The translations under genes and the position numbers were made by a program. Under the pieces are notes generated by a model. It saw only the letters and a program-made list of their open reading frames with translations, was not told the DNA's origin and did not search any database. A DNA stretch of 64,000 nt from Nageia nagi (lineage: Eukaryota > Pinophyta): assembly GCA_050084985.1 (NCBI GenBank), contig JBITNC010000001.1:62620001-62684000 (forward strand), given 5' to 3'. Each line of letters starts with the position of its first letter. The first letter of the stretch is position 1. Below are positions 24,170 to 36,902 of this stretch, one piece after another.

Positions 24170-25189
24170 TTCTTGTTTGGTTGCAAAGAACTCAGCCCCT
24201 AAGTTCTATTGATCTCAAAAATTGAAAATACCTAAAAAACCCCTTCATTTTAGACTTTCTTCTTTTCCAACTGGTCTTTGCAATCTTGTCTCTCTATCTT
24301 GGATTTTGGAATCCACTTATGATTCTCCTTTGCTAAGCTTATATCTTTCTCAATATTTACCATCCTTTGAAAAAAATATTTGTTGAATTTCATGAAATAA
24401 ATTCATCCCAAAAGTATGTTTTGAGTCTCATATTCCTCATCAAAAGCTTTTTGGTCAATAAAACCATCATCCTTTGTAGCATCCAAATGATTATCCATGA
24501 GCTCCACTGCTACTTTTAGAAGAAATTCTATTTCTTATTCTTCTTTGGCCTCCCTTGCTAAATCAAATAACTCCAATACCTTTTTGAAATGATATGTTTA
24601 TATCCTAATTCATTCCCCAATATCTCTTTAGAAAATTTATCCATCTCTATGGCTTCTTCTACTGGCTCCATAACTACAAAAGATAATTATATAGCTTCAT
24701 TTGAATTAACATCCTCATATTTGATTTTAACTTGCATGATATCCTATGAGATCTTATTTATTTTTTATATATCTTCAATTCCTTCTTCCTCTTCAAGCAT
24801 ACTCATGATCACCAACTAAACTCATAGCTACATCCATATGCTTCTCTACAACTACATATTGTAATGGTTCTCAAAACCCTTTTCTTTGCTGACCAAGCTT
24901 TCCTTTTATTAATTTTATAGTCCTCTCTCTCCATGGAATTTTATATTTTTCATATTTCTAATACAAGATGTCAACCAGGCACTCCTTCAACCCTCCTTAG
25001 CCTCAAGGTACTTAGCCTTGAAGCACAAAAGTTTTGCCTCCTCCATGAGACATTTGTATTCAAACATTATATTCATCAAAGTATCTTCCAATTGCAACTA
25101 TTTATGTTACTTATTTATCTCCTTCCCTTCCATGGTGATCTAAATCCAATCTTATATCCAATAAGATCAACTAGCTTGATACCAAATGA
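24170..25189 (-). pseudogene. Internal ORF of the non-autonomous element, unknown coiled-coil protein
   Basis: On the minus strand an ATG near 25131 opens a readable chain: MEGKEINK, LQLEDTLMNIMFEYKCLMEE and AKLLCFKAKYLEAKEG. Much later come VLELFDLAREAKEE, LMDNHLDATKDDGFIDQKAF and MVNIEKDISLAKENHKWIPK. Stops fall at positions explicable as former Gln codons. It is rich in Glu and Lys with heptad-like Leu spacing, and resembles no gag, protease or RT that I know. It may be a captured host fragment or a structural protein of the element. Confidence 0.5.
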
Positions 25190-25581
25190 TGTAGATTCCT
25201 ACAAGAGATCGAAACAAATCTCCATAATTATTTTTCACAACACACAAGTAAATCAATGAAAGAATAAAATTCACAACAAGAATTTTTTATTCTTTGAATC
25301 TACACTAATTCTTCAAAAGGATTACAATAAGCTTCTATAAATCATCTCTTTTCCTCTTTCTAATTTTAAAAAATCCTAAAATATAGCTTAGATGATGCCC
25401 AAAATGGAGCCATAATAATTTTCTCTTTTAGGAGACATAACAATCTTGTAGATTTTTTGATTCTACATAATTTTAAAAAAATAGGCTCAAAATGATATCA
25501 GATCAAAAGTTACATCCTTCAGAAGTTGAAGTATTATTTTGTTGCACAAAAAAAGTGTAACTAGATATTGCAGGTGCATCA
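25190..25581 (-). repeat. Non-autonomous element, 5' LTR
   Basis: This 392-base copy is shortened by an internal deletion relative to the other two: the ACTACTCAATACATG region is missing. The adjacent primer-binding site on the minus strand identifies it as the 5' LTR. Confidence 0.8.
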
Positions 25582-26215
25582 TTGATCAATAAAGAAGAAG
25601 ATTTATAGGAATATTAAATGCCAATCAATATTACTCAAATAAGTTTTACAATTACTATCTTGGCTATAGAAAGGGATTTTTTTGGTTATTGTTGTAAGTG
25701 TAATCATTATGGCCATTAAGTTGCTAATTGTATATTAAATAGTAAACCAACCCCTTTATACATTAGAATATTTTTAGTCCCTTAATAAAAAATAATGTGT
25801 AATGCTACAAGTGTCATAACTATGGTCACATAGAAGAGTTTAGTAGAAGTAAGGAAATAAGTTATCCAAGTAAGAAAAGAAGAATCGTAAAACAACTAAG
25901 ATAGAAGTTAATGAAAAGAATGTTACAATTAGTAAAGTGTGAAAAAGGAGGAATAAAAAAGAAAAGGAAAATTTCATTTCTCAAGTAGCTCTTAAAGCTA
26001 AGAAAAGCCAAGACCCTAGGTTATTGATAGTGGTTATACAAAGCACATGGCCAGAGATAAACAACCTTTGGAACCTACAACAATATGAAGGAGGATCAGT
26101 TAAGTTTGAAAATAATGATGGTGCCAAAATAGTTGGCAAAGGAACTATGAAAATAGGAAATGAAAAGATGAATTCTAAATAAGTACTATTTATCATTGGT
26201 TTGAGACAAACCTAT
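25582..26215 (+). pseudogene. Copia 2 gag tail and protease
   Basis: Reading resumes after the insertion with a zinc knuckle FGYCCKCNHYGH.VANC near 25690-25730. A second one is reduced to MCNATSVITMVT-like sequence near 25800. The protease active site reads PRPLVIDSGYTKHMARDK at about 26010-26060, with the catalytic DSG intact. Spacing from knuckle to protease is normal for Copia. Confidence 0.8.
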
Positions 26216-27480
26216 TGAGTATAAAAAATTTCATATCAAAGGTAATGATGTAACCTTAAAAAGATATGGGTGTGAAATAAGGAGATCAAAAAGTGAATGA
26301 CTAGTAGCAACTAGAACAAGGATAAAAACAATTTGTATACTTTAACTAAAATATCAAAAGGATCTTGTTTGCTTCTACAAGAAGATACTACTTGGCTTTT
26401 TCACAAAAGGATTGAATACATCAATTTTAAAACTTTGATAAAGATCAACACAAAGGAGGAAGTAAGGAAAATGCCAAGCATCTCCAAGCCATCCAAAAAA
26501 ATATGTACATCATGTCAAAAATGTAAACTAGAACCTCCTTTAAGGCTAAATAACATCATTCTAGAAAACATCTTGAGTTAGTTCATACTAATCTATGTGG
26601 ACCAACAAGAACTTAAAGTATACATGGCCATAAATACTTTATATTTTTATAGATTACTAATCAAGAATGACATGGGAACACTTTGTCAAACATAAATTAG
26701 AAGCTTTTGATATATTTATGAGTTTTCAAGAACATGATTGAAAATAAGATTGGTAGAAGAATCAAATGTATCAAATTAAATAGAGGAGAAGAATTTATGT
26801 TTGAAGAGTTTGCAAAATACTATAAGAAACATGGCATCAAAAGATAATTCTCAACTACTAGAACACCACAATAAAATGGTGTAGTGGAAAGAAAGAATAG
26901 AATAATGCAAGAGATGCATAGAATAATGATGAGTGAAAATAAAGTAAATTATAGGTTTTGGAAAGAGGAACTACACACAACTATCCACATTAAAAATAGA
27001 TGTATGCTTAGACCACATAAAAGTAAAATTCCATATAAGTTATGGTTTGGAACAAAGTCTATAGTCAAAAAATTTAAAATCTTTGAGAGTAAATTTTACA
27101 TAAAAAATAAAAAGAAAATCTTGGCAAGTTTGAAGACAAAGTTGATGAAAGAATTTTTTGTAGTTACTCATGCAAAATAAAAGCCTACCAATGCTACAAT
27201 AAATAATTTGGAAAGGTTGTGAAAAGTACAAATGTAAATGTTGATGAAGGAAATGTTCAAATGTTAAGAAACTATAATAACTATCCCATTTATGAAGATG
27301 AAGAAGAGGATCAATTACCACCAATATTACCTAAATCATCACCATCATTCTTATCTATATCATCACCATTAGGCTCTCCTAATACATCTCCAACAACATC
27401 ACCTAAGGGATCACTACAAGAAACACCTAATCCATTACCACCAAATTCAATAAAAGCTTTTGGAAACCATTGGTAGCTAA
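26216..27480 (+). pseudogene. Copia 2 integrase
   Basis: LVHTNLCGPTRT near 26575-26610 starts the core. The second catalytic Asp position is lost in IKLNRGEEFMFEEF (Asn for Asp). The Glu block is intact as PQ.NGVVERKNRIMQEM near 26870-26920, after a Gln-to-stop change. FWKEELHTTIHIKNRCMLRP and PYKLWFGTKSI close the domain. A Pro/Ser-rich linker at 27300-27470 (LPPILPKSSPSFLSISSP) leads to RT, as in many plant Copia polyproteins. Confidence 0.85.
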
Positions 27481-27845
27481 ATCATCCAAGTCAACAAATC
27501 ATTAGAGATCCTAATATAGGTATTCAAATAAGAAAGAAATTTTCCCAAATAAAAGAGCACACAAATTATGGATTACTATCTCATTTTGAACCAAGAAATA
27601 TAACCAAAAGCAAGAATAGATGAAAGGAAATGGAAGAAGAGTTGAATTAAATTGAGAAGTATAAGATATGGGAACTAGTTCCTATACCAAAATATAAGAA
27701 TTTCATTAGCACCAAGTAGGTATTCTAGAATAAACTAAAATAAGAAGGAAAAGTGGTAAGAAACAAGGCTAGATTGGCATGCAAAGGTTATGTCCAAGAT
27801 GAAGGAATTGATTTTGAACATAATTCTACCATAAAATGGTTTAAT
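27481..27845 (+). pseudogene. Copia 2 reverse transcriptase N-terminal stub
   Basis: The start of RT is recognisable: KEMEEELN.IEKYKIWELV, then GKVVRNKARLACKGYVQDEG and IDFEHNSTI. Homology stops at about 27840. The central RT blocks, including the YVDD box, are missing and the next 100 bases are AT-rich filler. The catalytic core was therefore lost by deletion rather than point decay. Confidence 0.82.
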
Positions 27846-27944
27846 TGTGTTCAATTTTATATAAACTTGATAAGCATATTCTGCTATAACCTGATGTTGA
27901 TAATTAGTATATTATATAAAATTGTTTAAGTTGATAAGTATATT

Positions 27945-28380
27945 CTAATTTGATTGGTTTGGATGTATTGATGATCAAAAAAGTACAAATGGAGGTGCTT
28001 TCTATTTAGGTAATAAGCTTGTAGCATGGCATAGTAAGAAATAGGATTCAATATCATTGTCTACTTTAGAAGCTAAGTATATAGCAATAACATTATGTTT
28101 TCCTTAGGTATTATGGATGAAAAAAGCTCTGAAAGATCTTGGCATACATTTTAATGAACCTATCTATGTTATGTGTGATAATACTAGTATAATAAATATT
28201 TCAAAGAATCTAGTCATGCATTCCATAGTTAAGCACATAGCCATATTGTATCACTTTTTGAAAGAGAAGGTGTATAAGGGGAAGTCAAGTTAGATTATAT
28301 ACCTACAATAGAAAAAGTGGCCAATATCTTTACCAAACCATTGGATAAGATAGTGTTTTAATATATTAGATAAAATTTGG
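27945..28380 (+). pseudogene. Copia 2 RNase H
   Basis: DWFGCIDDQKSTNGGAFYLG at 27950-28010, then LVAWHSKK.DSISLSTLEAK and YIAITLCFP.VLWMKKALKD, match Copia RNase H with the acidic residues in place. The C-terminal words VKLDYIPTIEKVANIFTKPL and ALD-like DKIVF finish the polyprotein near 28360. Only a few Gln-to-stop changes break it. Confidence 0.85.
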
Positions 28381-28562
28381 AGTGGTTAATCTTCCAAAAT
28401 ATTAATCATTCACTTGGTGCACATTCTTAGGAGTATCTTCTTATTTTTGTTATATTCTTTGCTCCTAATTATTATTCATTATTTTACTAATGTATTCCTA
28501 TCAATGTTATGTACAAACTTAGGGGAGTCTATAGCCTTGTGTTATTATTATTAAAGGGGGAG
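28381..28562 (+). other. Copia 2 3' UTR, left part with inner polypurine motif
   Basis: Non-coding tail after RNase H ending in TTAAAGGGGGAG (28551-28562). The nested Gypsy LTR starts at the next base. GGGAG (28558-28562) pairs with TGGAG (38506-38510) as the probable target duplication. Confidence 0.65.
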
Positions 28563-29366
28563 TGCTTATAACTAAATTTGGTCCCCTTAAGGTGGCCCCA
28601 CTTAGGTGTAATATTATGTACATATTTAATCACATGTTATCATATTTTACCTTATTATCATGTATTTCTCAAGTTATGTTATTATTTTTATGTTAGATAC
28701 ACCAAGACAACTTCAACCTTCTTACAAGGGATAAATTGGTGGATATCACACCTAATGTAAATGTAAGTATATTTAACTTGGCTAAACCATACAAGATTAC
28801 ATCTTGATAGCTGATACCTTACTCTTGGGTGTCTTTGAACACCACTTATTGAGATAAGAATATTGTTATCACTTGAGAAAATATCTATCATCCATTTTCA
28901 TGATCATATGCTTGGATTAACTTATTAATACATATATTATTATCAATATTTTGGTGGTGGACCTCATTTTATTGGAATGCTAGCACCATCACTGATGTGT
29001 ATGCCTATGCTTAGCTTTTGAGACCTAGTACCTACACTAAGATCCTTATTACTATTGGTTGCGGGATTGACACATCAAGGTCACCTCTCTTTGAAAATTC
29101 CTTGCATATAATATGCTTCATCACAACTAAGGACACATGTATTTATCTTACATTTGATTCCATCTCTTTAGTGCATGCTTTCATTTTTTTATCTCAACAT
29201 TAATTGAAATCTAGTTTTGCTATTACACTATTAAATTCAATTCTATTATTTTCTATCATCATGTATGTTTACTTAAGTTAAATATATTATATAATACATA
29301 CTTAAATGTTTATATGTATTTAGTTAATTTATGCAAAAACCTTAGGTGTACCAAAACACATCAACA
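28563..29366 (+). repeat. Gypsy 2 5' LTR
   Basis: Starts TGCTTATAAC and ends near ACACATCAACA. It aligns along its length with 37705-38505, sharing CTAAATTTGGTCC, TTGGTGGATATCA, CACTATTA and GGTGTACCAAAACACAT. The preceding AAAGGGGGAG could suggest it belongs to Copia 2. However, the sequence before the Copia primer site does not match this LTR, whereas 37705-38505 does. Confidence 0.85.
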
Positions 29367-29369
29367 TAT

Positions 29370-29380
29370 TGGCACCCACC
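29370..29380 (+). promoter_or_regulatory. Gypsy 2 primer-binding site
   Basis: TGGCACCCACC lies three bases after the LTR end. It is one transition away from TGGCGCCCACC, a start seen in Tat/Athila-type primer sites; the change is a CpG-to-CpA decay. Recognition is from memory of the family, not a search. Confidence 0.6.
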
Positions 29381-29456
29381 TATTTATGGGATTTCTTTCT
29401 CTTAGTTAGGGTTAGAATAAAAGTTCTTTCAAACCTACATTAAAAATTCTATTAAA

Positions 29457-32165
29457 ATGTCTAGCCCTTTAAGTGCTTTATTCATATATTATATTCCAAA
29501 TGTATTTGGTATTCCTAGCAATAAAAATATAAATATTTCTTATGCACCTACTAATCTTATAGCTAAAAAAGCTTCTACACAAAAAAGGAATGGTAAATCA
29601 AAAGTTACCAAAATATGGAGTGAAATAATACATAAAAAGAAAAAATCTACAAATGTACATGGACAAATAATCAAATACTATAGTGATAGTCCTTCAGATA
29701 AAGAGTGCTTTATAGAAATCTCTAATAATTTAGTAAAGATAGTGAATCAAAGGTTTCATTATGATAATGATTGATTTCAAACCTCACCAAATTAGTACAT
29801 ATCTCCTATTACAACCAAATAAGAGATTATTGTAAGTTTAAATGATGATGATAATTTTAGAAAAGTCATGAGGTCTAAAGAAAATAAACATAGATTCATA
29901 AAATTTCTTAGTGGGCTACCATTTGAAGAAAAATCATACATGATTGATGACTTGAAGATCAAGAAGTAGAGAAACAACCAAGATTATGACATTCTAAATA
30001 ATGTATACCTCTCAATGATAAGACTCTTACACCAAGAAATATAAATATAGGATTTTTCATAAAGAATTTAATAGTTATATAGAATAGCTAACCATTTCCT
30101 CCCCTTGATCCCAACATGAATGCTCATATTATAGCCCTGGCACTCATCCTAGCATGGATGTTGAGCCTTAGATACAAACAATGGTACTAACTATGGTTAT
30201 CCCTAAGAAGGATACAGGAATAGGAATTCACTAAGAGAGTACTAGTCTAATTCAAAATACTAGCTAGAACATTATCCAACCTACCACATTGCAAGACTTG
30301 ATTCATAAGGAAGCTTAGGTTGACAATATAATTATAGTATACAACACTAAATATGCATTTATACAAGTTGAATAGGTTTAAGAATTCAAGAATGATACAA
30401 AGTAGTTGAAGATGAGTGTAATCTAGAGGATCCTACAAAATATGAAGAGATTAAAAAAATCCTAGAAGAAGTTGATATATCATATGCATATTGGTTAGAG
30501 GAAGATAATAGAATAAAGTTTATATTTCTCCATTAAGTAGATGAACATGAAGTTTCAAATATGATATATCATAAAAAATATCCTATTATAAAGTGTTGAT
30601 TCAAAATTTTAAGATGAATACAAAAATAAAATAAGATTATTTCAACATAAGAATAATTAATCAATTTGATGTTCTATCATAATATAAGAAGAATTAAAAT
30701 ATCAAGAGGAAGATGTTGATATATTTATTACTCATTTTATGCATCCCATTACTAGATGTAATCAAGAATAAATTGATATTAAATGTGTGGGATTACTAAA
30801 GTGTAGCAAGGAGAACATATTTTTGTTACCTTATACCTATAGAGAATGGTTAGTTTTGACAACTTTGCACAATATAATCCATGGTAGAAATGACAAAAGT
30901 GGAGCTTTTAAAATTCTCAATCCTAGATAGTAATTTTTAAACATTTGAATAAGGATAAAATTCAAAATAAATAGAAAAGAATATCAAGGAAAATATTCAG
31001 GCAATTGTACAAATACCAACCTTAGAAATAGCATTTCAAGCATTCAATATTAGAGATATACAAAAAGTTGAAAACTTACAATAATGAATCTTGAAAATAG
31101 AAAAAAACAACAATTATTTGATTCTCTAGGAAATGAATATAAAAATCCCTTATGCATGAGAATAGATCAATTGTGCTATATTACAACAAAGATTTGAAGC
31201 TTACAAAGTTCTATGGCACTATCGATCCATGTTTCCATTTGTGTATATTTTCCAATTAAGTTTCATTAATCACAATGGATGATAATTTATATGTAAAATT
31301 ATTTCCCACATCTTTAATAGGGGATGCAAAGGAATGGTTAGGAAGTTACCACATGCTAGTATTGAAAGCTTTGATTAATTAAAATCCATATTTTTTGATC
31401 ATTATCATATCCAAATTATAAAAAAGTAACATTAAGTGATTTCATGAACATAAAGCAATGATAAGCATAGTCTATAGAATCATTCATTATATACTGGAAT
31501 AAAATGGAAAATAACATACATGAGGATGATAACATAAAACTTGATATTTATTGAAGCTCTTCAAAATAATTACAAGGCCAAATGTTTTGATTATCGCAAG
31601 TTACCTTTACCTCAATTCCTTCAAGATTTGATAGAAAAATAAAGGTTTCACATAAGATATAGACAATGGAAGCCAAAATCAAAATATAAAAGGGATAAGT
31701 CACCATCACAACCTTAGCATCAATACAACAAGGAACAACAAAAAGACTTACAATTGTTGTAAAAGTGGAAACATTATCATAACAAACAATAAAAAGGAAT
31801 GAATTAATGAAAGAAGAAATAAATGAGAAATCATTTTACAGATAATGCAAAAAATTTCTTTATAGAAATTCACACCCATATATAAATATATTGAGGAGGT
31901 TACAAAATCCTCGATTAAGAAAAAATTGCTAATTCCGCCACCTAAATCTCATTCTCAGCTACCCTTTACAACTAGTGTTCCAAGTGAGTGTAAGTTAGAT
32001 CAAATTTGTGAATATCATCAATAACAAAATCATGAGATAAAATATTGTATACAATTACTCAATAATATCAAGGATTTGATTAATCAAAAGAAGGCATTTT
32101 TTCTAGAACCAATAGACACAAAATCAGATAATAAGCCAAAATAATTTTGTGTACCTTAGCATGAG
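29457..32165 (+). pseudogene. Gypsy 2 gag
   Basis: An ATG at 29457 opens 105 codons (MSSPLSALFIYYIPNVFG) of an N-terminal gag region rich in Lys, Asn and Ser. The capsid domain is clear at 31190-31640: DLKLTKFYGTIDPCFHL, then DDNLYVKLFPTSLIGDAKEW, NNIHEDDNIK and CFDYRKLPLPQFLQDLIEK. A zinc-knuckle analogue ICEYHQ.QNHEIKYCIQLLN lies at 32000-32060. Most stops coincide with expected Gln codons. The length (about 900 codons) is large for gag. No protease follows. Confidence 0.82.
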
Positions 32166-33423
32166 CATAACAAGAACATGGGATCTTAAACAATCCATTT
32201 CCTAACTTCAACAAAACCAAATCATAGAATAAAAGCATCAACTTTATTGGTAATATTACCTTGGCATAATAAAAAGGTGCATATTATTGTTATTTTTCAT
32301 TTCATTTATAGTTTCTCTTACATATGCAATGGTATAGGAGCTTTCCTTTATTCATTGATAAAAAATCCTTTAGAACCCCACATCCATGCTAGGATGCATT
32401 ACCACATAAGCCATTACGACTATCCATTACTATCTCTTTTGTACCTTAGGGCTAATGTTGATACCAAAGCCTATGCTAGTCTTCTCTCTCTTATGCTAAA
32501 ATCCAATAGTTTTGTCTATATACTCACATTCCTCTACTGTTAGTTTTCAATACCTTAATAAGTCTATCTATCCTTTACCAAGAAAACCTAAGCCATGTAA
32601 TGCTTGAAAATATTTTTTCTTCATGGAAATTTGATGATTTTCCTACCTCTTGCACCTTATTCCTATCAAAATCTTTAGAAGAGACAGGATTGGTAATGCA
32701 AAGGTTGTAGTCAAAGATGTTTCTCACATGTTAATCCAATTTCCATGTTGGGTTCCTTATTCAATTTTCAATACTTCCAATAGTTTATAATTACACCTTA
32801 ACCATTATATTATCTTACACTATTATCATTATGGGATATAGTTATGAGTTCATTTTTACATTTAGGGTTCACTATTGTTCAAAATTTTACAAATATATAA
32901 TGTTAAAAAATGTTGACTTCATATGGTCACTTCATGAAAATTAGAAAATACCCATAACCATAAGTAGTTACCAAAATTTGAATCCCTTATACCTCAAAAA
33001 GGTTAGCATTTGTACTAGTCTTTATTTAGTTTATATATATATATATCACAATCCCTTAGTTGAAATAATAAATTCATGGAACCCTTGATTAATGCATAAC
33101 TATTTATAATCAAATATAAAAAAATATTACATTACTTTTATGTTAATTAAAACCATACAACAAATTAAAATCAAAATAATAGATTCATACATGACATAAT
33201 TACTAAAATAAGGATATATCTCATGTATATTAATAAAAATTTATGATATAGTATCTTTATAATAAGATAATAATGTAATACACTATTTTCGTATACTTAC
33301 ACCACTTGTAGTACCATGGTGACTCCTAGCACTCTTGGACCAAGATGCTATCCTACTCAAACTACACCTCTTTATCCTAGTTTGCTCCTCCAATGACATA
33401 AGCTAAGTATTCAAGTAAGAATT
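32166..33423. other. Gypsy 2 middle region without pol
   Basis: AT-rich, with no recognisable domain on either strand. An open frame of 98 codons at 32247-32543 has no family resemblance. Pol should occupy this place in an autonomous element, so it was either never present or was deleted. Confidence 0.5.
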
Positions 33424-35214
33424 TTAATTAGAGAGGTGTTTTATTTTCTTATTGTGGTCCAATACATGGTTCATCATACCTATAAAGATCCATTCATTCA
33501 AAGCCTCATGCATCTTATGATGTATCTCTATATCTTTTTGCAATTCTCCCAACCTCACCCTTAGTCCATCTATTGCATTGTCCTTACTTTTCATCTCTTC
33601 TTTTAAGTTTGTTAATTCCTCCTCTATAATTATTCTTGCAACCTTCTCAGAGTCCAAGTCTATTTTTGTTTGAATTACAAAAATAAAATAATAAATGCAT
33701 ATTAGTACTCATTATTTTTTAAGGACTAACTTGTGGATACAAGATTGAGATACTTACTCATTCATTCTCAAGCTATTATCAAGTCTCAAAAATGGGAATA
33801 CCTATAGGAACTTCACCTAATCTAGCTTTATCCTTATGATGGGGCACATCCTCCTCCATGTGTACATGTTTCTTCTCCTATCCTTATTCTTCCTCTTCCT
33901 TCTCATCTTCTTCGCTAGCTTCTCCTTTCATAGCCTCTGCTAGTTATTTTGACCAATATATCCTCAAGGGATTAGGTCTTGCTCTAATCCACCATGGTAG
34001 ATACTCTTATTCAAATTGAATCCTATTAGATGCCTCAACTCCCTCATTGTTTGTGTCACTTCCTAAGCCATGATCCTAAGGAGGCTCCTAATCTTGTTTC
34101 CACTTGGGGGGATTTTATACAAGTTAGGGTCATGTATCTTATACCTACCCATCCTCACCATAAATTTGCATTCAAGAGGAATTCCTTGCCTCTTTCCAAA
34201 TTTTCTTCGAACCCTTTCCAACTAAAGGGTTCCACATATGTATTTCTTATTTGAAAGTTACAATGAGTCCTTTATCAACCCAACTCAGCTCTTGGATTGT
34301 TTGGCCAATACAGTAAACTAACATAGGGAAAGTAATTAAAATCTTCTAGAAACCAAAATTTTGTACTAATTATAGTCCAACAAAGTAACCAAAATCAACC
34401 AAATATATTGATCAACCACTTATCATCCATGAGCCCATATATCACCTTTTGATAGGCTTCTATACTCTTGTGTAGCTATGTCACCTTGCCCATTTTGGCC
34501 AATGAGCACCATGTAGGTGCTCGATCGATGTGTTAGGGGATGGAAATTACCTTATCCAAATAACTAATATGTGCTCATATACCCAACATTGAAACATAAA
34601 TGAGTGTCCAATCCTCTTCTCGCTCTTTTACACCATAAATTGTTTTATGCAAATCATGATACATTTGAGTAATGATGTATGGAGCCCATGCATACCTCAC
34701 ACCTATGTCAACTAATAGACTATGTGCACCAAGACAAGAAGTAATACCTATGATTTTTATTTGGATACACAATACTATCATTACAAGTGGCCATAACTAA
34801 TCACACTTTCTTGAACCTCTTCACTTTACCTCAGAGGGCATGATGAAGGTATGCACCCTTCTTGCTATCATGATACTCCTCTAACCCTATCAACCATTGA
34901 GCCAGACCCTTACATTATGCATCATTCATGATCTCCTCTAAGAATATGAGGTATCCTTTTACAAGCACCCATAAAATCCTTTGAATGTCCTCGTGGATAA
35001 TAATGTCCTCTACCATAGGCAAATGGAAGTTATTGATCTTCTTAGACTACCTCTCCATGAGGGTTGTGAGAAACTCCTTCTCCACCCATATATAAGGGGA
35101 ATGCAATGAGTAACCCATTCCAACATGCCAAAGCATGCCTCACTCCTTATTTATTAATTTATCATATCCTGATATGTACCAAATCCAACTCTTAGACATT
35201 GGCTCCAGCTCCAT
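33424..35214 (-). pseudogene. Plant mobile domain (PMD) pseudogene, antisense in Gypsy 2
   Basis: From an ATG at 35214 the minus strand reads MELEPMSKSWIWYISGYDKL, then the PMD core PYIWVEKEFLTTLMER, KKINNFHLPMVEDIIIHEDI and QRILWVLVKGYL. This fits the family pattern (L..L..RW.P.T.TF.LP..E.TITL.D...L..L...G). Farther on, VRYAWAPYIITQMYHDLHKT fits the PMD middle. An acidic stretch (GEASEEDEKEEEE) and a 77-codon Glu/Lys coiled coil end at 33424. A Trp is lost to TAG in ERW. PMD proteins are plant nuclear factors often carried by transposons. Confidence 0.72.
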
Positions 35215-36600
35215 GAGAAATTACCAATACTTCATTAAAAACAAGCAAAGCTATGTGATAGTATATTTTACAATTCACATAATTTATGCAAGAAATTTTA
35301 TTTTATTTTTCTAAAGAGATACATAACATCATATAAAATGAAAAAATCTTCCTACACTTGATAACCTATCTATTAAGCTTATGTTGATGCTCATGCTAGT
35401 GATTGTGATAGGCTTCCTACAGCTAATTTTTTCAAAATTTGGTGGAAAATTCATTTATCCTTATTATTATCTTAAAACATATTATAGCCTACAAATAACA
35501 CCATTGAAACTAAAATCATGGTATCCCTATTTTACTAACCCTATCCCTAGGGTAATCTTAGTAATTTTTACCATTTCACATCCTATTTTGTGAAATTTTA
35601 ACCTAAATGTAAAATAAGGTCTTGGGTACTTACCACATGTGTGGAACATAATTGTGGTGGAGAAATATGCTCAATGGTTCTCTTGATCAATAATAATCAT
35701 CATACATAATAATTAAGTCAAAATTTTGATAACCTAGTTCAAAATCAAATCATACCATTGAATAATACATGTGATCCACTTAAGCACACAAATATCTCTA
35801 GAATCTACCACTATGATCGTGATGAGCATAGTAGCTATGTTGGACTATAACTTAAAACTTGAATAATAAAATGAAAATAAAATAACAATTGGACATATTT
35901 AAAATAAAATATGACATATTTTATGAGATAACTAATAAAATCTAATTACCCCTAATTGTCACAACTCGTAAATCATGATCCTTACTAATCCTTTAGGAAA
36001 TTAAATCTCTATATAAAATTTGGACACCATTTCCCTTAGGAACATCAACATTTGCACTTCCTTCCATACTTGCATTGAACATCCATGCTCACACTCCCTT
36101 TCCATCACACTTGTTACTTCACCTTTGGAAACCATGATAGCTCGAGTTGGATTTGACATAAAAATTGATATAAGACTAACAAGTATTTTAGAATAAGGTT
36201 CTTTGCAAGAATAAATTAACATTAAAATCATAAAATGGAATATTCTTTTTATTTTCATAATATGATCAAATGGTTTTAATAAAATACAATGCTTTAGTAG
36301 CTTTTATCAAGCATCAAAAGATCATTATCAAATAAAGTAAGATGATCACACATGCAAGGTAGTTACCATTACATAATACTTAGAGGCTAGTGCAGATGCA
36401 CTAAGGTAAATGCTATGATACAAAAGCATAAATTAGGAAAATTCAACAAAAATCAAGGCAACATGTAAGATAGAGGAAGTATTCCTATCTCTTCATACAA
36501 GTTACATTATGAATACTTATATGCATTGCTTAAGTATCATGTTCTTATTGGGTAGACATTAAATAACCATCACTTTTTTAAGATCATTTGGTTAAAATTA
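35215..36600. other. Gypsy 2 spacer between PMD and tandem arrays
   Basis: No domain is recognised. The region presumably contains the 5' flank of the antisense PMD gene, since its reading starts at 35214 going left. I could not pick out a convincing TATA box for it. Confidence 0.4.
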
Positions 36601-36624
36601 TACCAACCATTTTCTTGGGTTTGT

Positions 36625-36900
36625 TTCATGGTTGGAACTAAACCAATCATCAATCTAATGGCCATGTTATCACTAATACTATCATTACATATATGGTTGG
36701 GACTAAACTAATCATCTTTTAGTCACCTTTTCTGGTTGGGTCTAAACTAACCTTCATTATTAGTTTGAGTCACCTTTGATGGTTGGGTCTAAATTAACCT
36801 CCATTATCTCTTTGATTCACCTTTGCAAGTTGGGTTTAAACTAACCTCCATTATATCTTTGAGTCACCTTTTTTGATTGGATTTAAACTAACCTTTATGA
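36625..36900 (+). repeat. Gypsy 2 tandem array A (GGTTGGGTCTAAACTAACC unit)
   Basis: Six diverged copies of a unit built on GGTTGGGTCTAAACTAACC followed by TCCATTAT and TTTGAGTCACCTTT. Spacing is about 55-60 bases in the right half and longer on the left. It lies 0.8-1.1 kb before the 3' LTR. Confidence 0.8.
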
Positions 36901-36902
36901 TC

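Larger units (their letters stand above)
23226..25581 (-). mobile_element. Small non-autonomous LTR retrotransposon nested in Copia 2 gag
   Basis: Three LTR copies (23226-23710, 23711-24169, 25190-25581) flank about 1 kb of internal DNA. In element orientation the LTR starts TGATGCACCTGCAATATC and ends GAATCTACA. Next to the 25190 end, the minus strand reads TTTGGTATCAAGC, an iMet-like primer-binding site, which fixes the orientation as minus. The internal region has no gag or pol homology. The extra tandem copy at 23226 suggests unequal recombination. Clean target duplications were not found. Confidence 0.8.

Noticed and set aside
29018-29203. Short plus frames inside the Gypsy 2 LTR
   Set aside because: They lie within the LTR and are not conserved as frames in the partner LTR.
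28563-29366. Reading the 28563 LTR as the 3' LTR of Copia 2
   Set aside because: It directly follows a Copia-style polypurine motif, but the sequence before the Copia primer site does not match it. 37705-38505 does match, a Gypsy-type primer site follows it, and a second polypurine tract plus the true Copia LTR appear at 38548-38559.
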